Source of the DNA: JACKFB01 sp041389525
Lineage (GTDB): Bacteria; Myxococcota_A; UBA9042; PHBI01; JACKFB01
Reading direction: 5' to 3'
DNA: 10,894 nt
Assembly: GCA_041389525.1 (NCBI GenBank)
Contig: JAWKRR010000104.1
Location: forward strand, 1 to 10,894
The notes below the pieces were generated by a model that did no database searches, was not told where the DNA came from, and saw only the letters and a list, made by a program, of their open reading frames with translations. Shown piece after piece: positions 5,744-10,894 of this stretch. A program made the translations under genes and the position numbers. Within the stretch, counting starts at the first letter, position 1; each line of letters starts with the position of its first letter.

Positions 5744-7501
5744 ATGCGTCCCATCCGCCTACTCACCGGCGTCCTCGCCTCAGCCGCCCTTGCCACCGCG
5801 CTTATCGGCGCCACGGCAGCCCCCGCCTCGGCTTGCGGCGGTTTCTTCTGCAGCTTCCTGCCCATCGAGCAGACCGGCGAGCAGATCGTGTTCTCGGTCG
5901 AGCCCGGCAAGGTCACGGCCACCATCCAGATCGCCTACCAGGGCGAGGCGCAGGACTTCGCGTGGGTGGTCCCCGTGTCGGGCGTTCCGGACATCCGCCT
6001 CGGCGCGCAGGGCTTCTTCGGCGCGGTCGAGCAGATGACCAGCCCGCAGTGGTACCTCGACTGGAATTGGGGCGAGGGGCAGTGCGGGTTCTTCTCGCCC
6101 GAAGACGACTTCGCCGCCGGGCCTCCTCAAGCGGGTGCCGGGGGTGAGGACGAGGTGGTCGTTCTGGCCGAAGAGCAGGTCGGCCCCTTCGAGACCGTCA
6201 CCCTGGCCGCCAAGGACGCGACCAAGCTCATCGAGTGGCTCGACGGGCACGGGTTCTTTCAGCCCGAGGGCTCCGTGGACATCATGGAGCACTACGTGGA
6301 CCAGGGGCTGAACTTCGTCGCGATGAAGCTCGGCCAGAACGAGGGGACGGGCGATATCCAGCCGATCGTGCTGGAGATGGCGAGCGACGAGCCCTGCGTG
6401 CCGCTGGTGCTGACCCGCATCGCCGCGCAGCCCGATATGCCAGTGAAGGTCTGGGTTTTTGGGGCCGCCCGCGCCGTCCCGACCAACTGGTACAACGTCG
6501 TCGTCAACGAGAAGAAGATCGACTGGCTCAACTACGGCTCCAACTACGCCGAGGTCGCCAAGCAGGCCATCGACGACGCCGCCGGGCACGGGTTCATCAC
6601 CGAGTTCGCGGGCAAGCACACCCTCGGAAAGCAGCTTTGGAGCGCGGACCGCTACAACACCGAGGCCCTGGCCGCCGTGAGTGACCCGTCGAACTTCCTC
6701 GACGCGATGCTGAGCCAGGGCTTCCCCCGGGACGCGCAGATTCAGGCGCTGATCCGCAAGCACATGCCGATGCCGCCCGCCGACAGCCTGCCCGAGGACT
6801 GCAAGGAAGAGACGGCGTTTTACAACTGGAACAAGGAGACCTGCCTGGACCTCCTCGCGCCGGGGGCATTCGACGCTGCGGCCTTCGCTGCGGACCTGGA
6901 GTCGCGCGTCGTCATCCCGCTGCGCGACGCTCAGACCCAGGTCGACGCGCACCCCTACCTGACGCGGCTCTACTCGACGGTCTCGCCTGACGAGATGACC
7001 CGCGACCCGATGTTCGCGCTGAACCCCGAGCTTCCCGACGTGTCGAACGTGCATCGCGCCGACGCGGCCGGGACCTGCGAGGACAACGGCATGATCAAGG
7101 ACATCACCATCACCCTGAGCTCGGGCGAGACCATCTTCATCGCCGGGCCCATCAATCAGTGGGGCGGCGACTATGTGTTCGCGGACCCGGCACCCGGCGA
7201 GGCGGCCGCGGCCCGCATCGAGCAGCTGGCAGCCACCGGCGCGCCGACCCTGGTCGCGCTGGGCGACGTCAAGGCCACCGAGGCCGCGATCGAGGCGAAG
7301 GACCCGACCTACCTGTCGCTTGACGGGACGAAGACCGTGGTGACGCCGCCCCCGACGACGCTGCCGGTGGGCGGCACGGGTGTGGGCGGCGGCGTGGGCT
7401 GCGCTGGCGGCGGGAACGCCGGGGGCGGCTTGCCCTTCGCGCTGGCGCTGGCCGGGCTGCTGGGATTCGCCATCGTCTCGCGCCGCCGGACTACACGCTG
7501 A
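5744..7501 (+). CDS. DUF2330 domain-containing secreted protein with MYXO-CTERM-like C-terminal anchor
   Basis: This exported protein of unknown biochemical role has 585 residues. A Sec signal peptide (1-30, ending PASA) precedes CGGFFC (31-36), the hallmark start of mature DUF2330 proteins. Cys31 could be a lipidation site, but a disulfide with Cys36 is as likely. Typical DUF2330 segments follow: FAWVVPVSGVPDI, a PVKVWVFGAARAVPTNWYN strand region, then NYAEVAKQAIDDAAGHGFIT, where the family conserves an N-Y-x-E-V block. Further Cys pairs (EDCKEETAFYNWNKETC) suggest disulfides and a periplasmic or surface location. The tail has a Gly-rich stretch, Cys553, a hydrophobic helix (563-578) and Arg580-582, resembling MYXO-CTERM surface-sorting signals. 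ATG 5744 is preceded by AGGAG at six bases. The gene diverges from ndh, and a sirtuin gene follows within about 50 bases. Family assignment is firm. Function is unknown. Confidence 0.9.
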   Translation: MRPIRLLTGVLASAALATALIGATAAPASACGGFFCSFLPIEQTGEQIVFSVEPGKVTATIQIAYQGEAQDFAWVVPVSGVPDIRLGAQGFFGAVEQMTSPQWYLDWNWGEGQCGFFSPEDDFAAGPPQAGAGGEDEVVVLAEEQVGPFETVTLAAKDATKLIEWLDGHGFFQPEGSVDIMEHYVDQGLNFVAMKLGQNEGTGDIQPIVLEMASDEPCVPLVLTRIAAQPDMPVKVWVFGAARAVPTNWYNVVVNEKKIDWLNYGSNYAEVAKQAIDDAAGHGFITEFAGKHTLGKQLWSADRYNTEALAAVSDPSNFLDAMLSQGFPRDAQIQALIRKHMPMPPADSLPEDCKEETAFYNWNKETCLDLLAPGAFDAAAFAADLESRVVIPLRDAQTQVDAHPYLTRLYSTVSPDEMTRDPMFALNPELPDVSNVHRADAAGTCEDNGMIKDITITLSSGETIFIAGPINQWGGDYVFADPAPGEAAAARIEQLAATGAPTLVALGDVKATEAAIEAKDPTYLSLDGTKTVVTPPPTTLPVGGTGVGGGVGCAGGGNAGGGLPFALALAGLLGFAIVSRRRTTR

Positions 7502-7548
7502 GCTCGGAGCGCGCGCCGGCGCCTGCGGAGTTCGCCGAGGCCGCTTCC

Positions 7549-8271
7549 GTGCTGCGCGAGGCCCAGAGCGTCCTCGTGCTGACGGGCGCTGGCGTGTCGT
7601 CGGAGTCCGGCATCCCGACCTTTCGCGGGCCGGGTGGCCTGTGGGAGGGGTTTCGCGCGGAGGAGCTGGCGACCGTCGAGGCCTTTCAGCGCGACCCGGA
7701 GCGGGTCTGGCGTTGGTACCGCTGGCGTCGGGCGGCCTACGGCGCCTGCGCGCCCAACCCGGCCCACACCACGCTGGCCTTGATGGAGAGCCGCTACGAC
7801 GAGTTCCTGCTGGCGACCCAGAACGTGGACGGCTTGCACCGGCGGGCCGGCAGCCAGCGCATCGTCGAGATCCACGGCACCATCGACGTCGTCCGGTGCA
7901 GCGTCTGCGCGGCGCGCGCGCCCTGGCCGGCCGACGGCCCCGACGACAGCCAGCCGGTCCCGCGCTGCGACTCCTGCGGCGGCATGATGCGCCCGCACAT
8001 CCTGTGGTTCGGCGAGACCTACTGGCCCGGCGTGCTCGAGATCTGCCGCGCCGCCGCCGAGGCCGCCGACGTCGTGCTGGTCGCGGGCACCTCGGCCACC
8101 GTCTGGCCGCCGGCCGCCCTGGCGTTTCACGGCCAGCGGGCGGGCGCCACCCTCATCGACATCAACCCCGAGCGCACGCCCATCTCCGAAGCCGCGGACC
8201 TGCACCTCACGGGATCCGCCGGCGCGCTCTTGCCGACCCTCTGGCAGCTTGCCTTCCCCGAGCCCCACTGA
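7549..8271 (+). CDS. cobB: Sir2-family NAD-dependent protein deacylase (class III, CobB/SIRT5-like)
   Basis: Sirtuins remove acyl groups from protein lysines, consuming NAD+ and releasing nicotinamide and O-acyl-ADP-ribose, in the cytoplasm. Numbered from GTG 7549 (240 residues), the NAD-binding GAGVSSESGIPTFRG is at 13-27 and TQNVDGLHRRAG at 90-101. Catalytic His109 is in EIHGT, and four zinc cysteines are visible (C117, C120, C140, C143). The GTSATVWPPA and IDINPE motifs line the cofactor pocket. Tyr57 and Arg60 form the YxxR pair that in CobB and SIRT5 binds acidic acyl groups, so desuccinylase or demalonylase activity is plausible in addition to deacetylation. The start is uncertain. GTG 7549 has GAGG eight bases upstream, but the frame is open and helix-like further upstream to a CTG at 7498 that overlaps the DUF2330 stop. 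Either way it is probably co-transcribed with that gene. Confidence 0.92.
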   Translation: MLREAQSVLVLTGAGVSSESGIPTFRGPGGLWEGFRAEELATVEAFQRDPERVWRWYRWRRAAYGACAPNPAHTTLALMESRYDEFLLATQNVDGLHRRAGSQRIVEIHGTIDVVRCSVCAARAPWPADGPDDSQPVPRCDSCGGMMRPHILWFGETYWPGVLEICRAAAEAADVVLVAGTSATVWPPAALAFHGQRAGATLIDINPERTPISEAADLHLTGSAGALLPTLWQLAFPEPH

Positions 8272-8388
8272 CCGCGCCGCTCCCGTCGCGCGCCTAGCCA
8301 AGGGTTGCGCCGGCGGCGTCGACGACCACGCTCCTGGCGCGGTGACCCCCCACGCAGCCGCGACCCCCGCCTCGACGGAGACCCCAAA
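8272..8388. other. Intergenic region before the GH31 gene
   Basis: This GC-rich stretch contains no recognisable gene, RNA or good sigma-70 promoter. Short GC inverted repeats (for example GCGCC with GGCGC, loop over 25 bases) lack a T-run and are not a convincing terminator. The only clear signal is GGAG at 8377-8380, eight bases ahead of the GH31 ATG. Confidence 0.5.
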
Positions 8389-10894
8389 ATGACCAGATAT
8401 TTCCTAGCTATTTGCGCGCTGCTGCTCGCGACCTCCCCGGCCTGCGGCGGCGGCGGCGGCGGCGGCTCGGACGGCGGGACGGAGGTCGACGTCATCGCGG
8501 ACCTCACCGCCGACCTCCCCGACGCCAGCGACCCCCTCGAGCACGCCGTCGGCGACTGGCGCGTCCGGGTGGACCCCGACGGGTGCACCTGGTCGGTCCG
8601 CCCGGTCGACGCCTCAACGCCGCTCCTCGCCGGCCCCGCCGGCTGCCAGAACTGGCTGAGCCTCGCCACCAGCGGCGCCCCCGCCGTCGAGCAGCTCTTC
8701 GGCGCCTACCAGATCGACCTCGACGCCATCCCGATGAGCTCGCCCAACCCCGCCGTCAAGCCCCTCCCGGTCCCCTTCCCCGGCGCGCTCGAGGTCCGCC
8801 TTGAGCTCGGAAACACCAAGGCGGTCCTGCGTTTCGAGGCCCGCAGCGACGGCGCCCTCCGCATCGCCCTGGTCGCGCCCGGCGCCATCACAGGTGCCCT
8901 CCGCTTCGCCGTCGCCCCAGACGAGTCCTTCTTCGGCCTCGGCACCCAGAGCGTCGCCATGGACCTCCGCGGCCGCCGTTTCCCGCTGTGGACCCAGGAG
9001 CAGGGCATCGGCAAGCCCGAGGGCGGCGGCTTCTTCCCGCTCAACAACATCCCCGAGGCGGCCTACGCGCCCATGGGCGTCTGGCACTCCACCGCCGGCT
9101 ACTCCGCCGTCCTCGCCATCGACGCCTACACCGAGCTCGACCTCGCCAACCCCACCGGCAGCCTCCGCAGCCACGGCGAGCTGCCCGCGTTCGCGCTCAT
9201 CAGCGGCGCGACGCCGCGCGAGCGCCTCAAGAAGGTCACCGACATCATCGGCCGCATCGACACCCCGCCCGCGTGGATGTTCGCGCCGTGGAACGACGCC
9301 GTCGGCGGGCCCGAGCACCTGCGCGCCGTCGCCCAGACCCTGCGCGACCACGGCGTCCCCTCGTCGGCCATCTGGAGCGAGGACTGGATCGGCGGCACCG
9401 AAGGCCCCAGCGGCTACCGCCTCTCCTACGCCTGGGCCTGGGACCCCACCCAGTACCCCGACCTGGCCGCCGACATCGCCTGGCTGCACGCCCGCGGCTT
9501 CGCCTTCCTCGCCTACTTCAACCCCTTCGTCCCCACCAACGTCGCCATGTGGGACGAGGGCGTCGCCGGCGGCTTCCTCATCAAGTCCCCCATGGGCGGC
9601 CCCTACATCTTCGCCGACCCCGCCGGCCGCGACGCCAGCATGGTCGACCTCACCAACCCGGCCGCCCGCACCTGGCTGTCCGGCTACCTCCGCACCGCGG
9701 CGAAGACCCTGGCCATCGACGGCTGGATGGCCGACTTCGCCGAGTGGCTGCCCACCGACGCCATCGTCTCCACCGGCGAGTCCGCCTGGCTGGTCCACAA
9801 CCGCTACCCGCTGCTGTGGCAGAAGGTGAACCGCGACGTGCTGACCGAGGTACACAGCGGCGGCCCCTCCACCGATGAGGGCTGGCTTTTCTTCGCCCGC
9901 AGCGGCTGGGCGTCGACCCGCGGGGCCACCGCGCCCCTGGCCCCGATGCTCTGGGGAGGCGACCAGGACACGGACTGGGACCGCGACGACGGCCTGCCCT
10001 CGGTCATCCCCATCGCCACCCACGTCGGCCTCTCGGGCGTGCCCATCTTCGGCTCCGACATCGCCGGCTACTCGTCCTTTCAAGCCACGCCCACCACCAA
10101 AGAGCTCTTCTACCGCTGGGACTCCATGGCGGCGCTGCACCCGGTGATGCGCACCCACCACGGCTCCAGCGAGTGCGCCAACTGGAGCTTCGACCGCGAC
10201 CCCGAGACCCTAGAGCACCACCGCCGCTGGGCCTCGGTCCACAGCCGCCTGCTCCCGCTCTTTCAGGCGCTCGCCAAGACCGCGGCCGACACCGGGCTGC
10301 CCCTGATTCGCCACCCCTGGCTGGTCGAGCCAAGCCAGCCCGCCCTCTGGACCGGCACCCCCGACCTCTTCTTCCTCGGCGACGACATCCTCGTGGCGCC
10401 TGTCGTCACCGAGGCGGCCACCGAGCGCTCAGTGACCATGCCGAGCGCGGGCTGGTGGCCGCTCTTCGGCCGGGCGCCCGTGCCCACGACGCCCTCGCCC
10501 GACGGGACGGTGACGCTCCTGGTGCCGGCCGCGCCCACCGAGCTTCCGGCCTTCGTGCGCCCGGGCCGCGTCGTGCCGCTGACCCGCCACGTCGTCGACT
10601 CGTACTACGGGGCCACCGAGGCTGGCATCACCGACCGGGCCGACACCACCGGCCGTACGCTGGCGCTCTACCCGGACGCTGGCGGGGCTGTCGCCTCCTA
10701 TTCGATCGGGGATATCACGCTGGTCGCGGCGGGCTTGGGCGTCGACAGCGACCTGCGCAACGCGACGTGGGAGGGCATTCCGCTGAGCCCTTGCACGCTG
10801 GTCTCGCCGGTGCCGCCGTGCGCGACCGAGGCCGGCGCCCTGGTGGTGCCGCCGGGCGTGCTGAAGTCCGGCGCGGCCACGGTGACGCTCAGCG
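8389..10894 (+). CDS. Glycoside hydrolase family 31 lipoprotein, sulfoquinovosidase/alpha-glucosidase-like (3' end cut)
   Basis: This retaining alpha-glycosidase is probably attached to the cell envelope. The frame is open for 835 codons from ATG 8389 (GGAG eight bases upstream) past the right edge. The signal peptide ends SPAC (Cys19), a degenerate lipobox, followed by seven Gly and a low-complexity linker. An N-terminal beta-sandwich (about 40-230) includes FFGLGTQS near 182 and TQEQGIGK (202-209). The catalytic barrel contains WSEDW (329-333), the nucleophile Asp449 in MADFAEWLPTD, FFARSGW near 501, GGDQDTDWDRDDG (523-535) with acid/base Asp533 or Asp534, SDIAGY (556-561) and MRTHHGS (587-593). 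C-terminal beta domains follow. ADFxEWLPTD and GDQxxDW are most like YihQ-type sulfoquinovosidases, but the pocket differs from them, so the substrate is uncertain. It may be transcribed separately from the sirtuin gene 117 bases upstream. Confidence 0.9.
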   Translation, partial: MTRYFLAICALLLATSPACGGGGGGGSDGGTEVDVIADLTADLPDASDPLEHAVGDWRVRVDPDGCTWSVRPVDASTPLLAGPAGCQNWLSLATSGAPAVEQLFGAYQIDLDAIPMSSPNPAVKPLPVPFPGALEVRLELGNTKAVLRFEARSDGALRIALVAPGAITGALRFAVAPDESFFGLGTQSVAMDLRGRRFPLWTQEQGIGKPEGGGFFPLNNIPEAAYAPMGVWHSTAGYSAVLAIDAYTELDLANPTGSLRSHGELPAFALISGATPRERLKKVTDIIGRIDTPPAWMFAPWNDAVGGPEHLRAVAQTLRDHGVPSSAIWSEDWIGGTEGPSGYRLSYAWAWDPTQYPDLAADIAWLHARGFAFLAYFNPFVPTNVAMWDEGVAGGFLIKSPMGGPYIFADPAGRDASMVDLTNPAARTWLSGYLRTAAKTLAIDGWMADFAEWLPTDAIVSTGESAWLVHNRYPLLWQKVNRDVLTEVHSGGPSTDEGWLFFARSGWASTRGATAPLAPMLWGGDQDTDWDRDDGLPSVIPIATHVGLSGVPIFGSDIAGYSSFQATPTTKELFYRWDSMAALHPVMRTHHGSSECANWSFDRDPETLEHHRRWASVHSRLLPLFQALAKTAADTGLPLIRHPWLVEPSQPALWTGTPDLFFLGDDILVAPVVTEAATERSVTMPSAGWWPLFGRAPVPTTPSPDGTVTLLVPAAPTELPAFVRPGRVVPLTRHVVDSYYGATEAGITDRADTTGRTLALYPDAGGAVASYSIGDITLVAAGLGVDSDLRNATWEGIPLSPCTLVSPVPPCATEAGALVVPPGVLKSGAATVTLS
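8446..8466 (+). repeat. GGC trinucleotide repeat (7 copies) encoding poly-Gly
   Basis: Seven consecutive GGC codons directly follow the TGC codon of the presumed lipidated Cys19 in the GH31 lipoprotein. They encode a flexible Gly tether between lipid anchor and enzyme. Perfect trinucleotide runs like this can change length by slippage without shifting the frame. Confidence 0.75.

Noticed and set aside
5780..7054. 424-codon open frame on the minus strand opposite the DUF2330 gene
   Set aside because: Shadow of the DUF2330 coding frame; His/Arg/Val-rich, no domain, no ribosome binding site and no independent signal.
8300..8345. Possible Rho-independent terminator after the sirtuin gene
   Set aside because: The GCGCC/GGCGC arms are short with a loop of over 25 bases, and no T-run follows.
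8614..10161. 515-codon open frame on the minus strand opposite the GH31 gene
   Set aside because: Gly/Val/Asp/Ala-rich low-complexity translation opposite a catalytically intact GH31 gene; stop-free only because of the high GC content.
5744..10894. DUF2330, sirtuin and GH31 as one new functional system
   Set aside because: Same strand and short gaps, but the predicted locations differ (surface, cytoplasm, envelope lipoprotein), no shared pathway is evident, and the GH31 gene has its own 117-base leader. Conservation of the trio would be needed before proposing a system.

Overview
The window is very GC-rich bacterial DNA whose third codon positions are almost all G or C. Several features point to a Gram-negative, probably a member of the Myxococcota or a related deltaproteobacterial lineage. 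There is a complete RND efflux operon with an outer-membrane channel, there are lipoprotein signals, and a DUF2330 protein ends in a Cys, hydrophobic helix, Arg cluster tail like MYXO-CTERM. The lineage is an inference from these traits, not from a marker gene.

Left part (1-4204, minus strand): a four-gene efflux operon read right to left, namely a TetR-family regulator, a TolC-like outer-membrane factor, a lipoprotein membrane-fusion protein and an RND permease cut off by the left edge. All three junctions overlap (TGATG, GTGA, GTGA), so the genes are almost certainly one transcript with coupled translation. Upstream of the regulator lies a perfect 8+2+8 palindrome in an AT-rich patch, between plausible -35 and -10 boxes. 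It is the likely autoregulatory operator for the whole pump.

Middle (4272-5621, minus strand): a complete type II NADH:quinone oxidoreductase (ndh), a single-subunit membrane-bound respiratory enzyme. It starts with TTG behind a good ribosome binding site. A short divergent region (5622-5743) separates it from the plus-strand genes.

Right part (5744-10894, plus strand): a secreted, surface-anchored DUF2330 protein; a class III CobB/SIRT5-type sirtuin that follows almost immediately and may be co-transcribed; and a GH31 glycosidase lipoprotein resembling sulfoquinovosidases, which runs off the right edge. Both edge genes are long, open, clearly coding frames.

No RNA genes, CRISPR arrays, insertion sequences, attachment sites or convincing Rho-independent terminators were seen. 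The two longer non-coding stretches (4147-4271 and 8272-8388) hold only the tetR control region and the GH31 leader. I did not find a clearly new multi-gene system. The items most worth a second look are the TetR palindrome, the altered sugar-binding pocket of the GH31 enzyme, the MYXO-CTERM-like DUF2330 protein beside a sirtuin, and the unusually long N-terminus of the TolC homologue.
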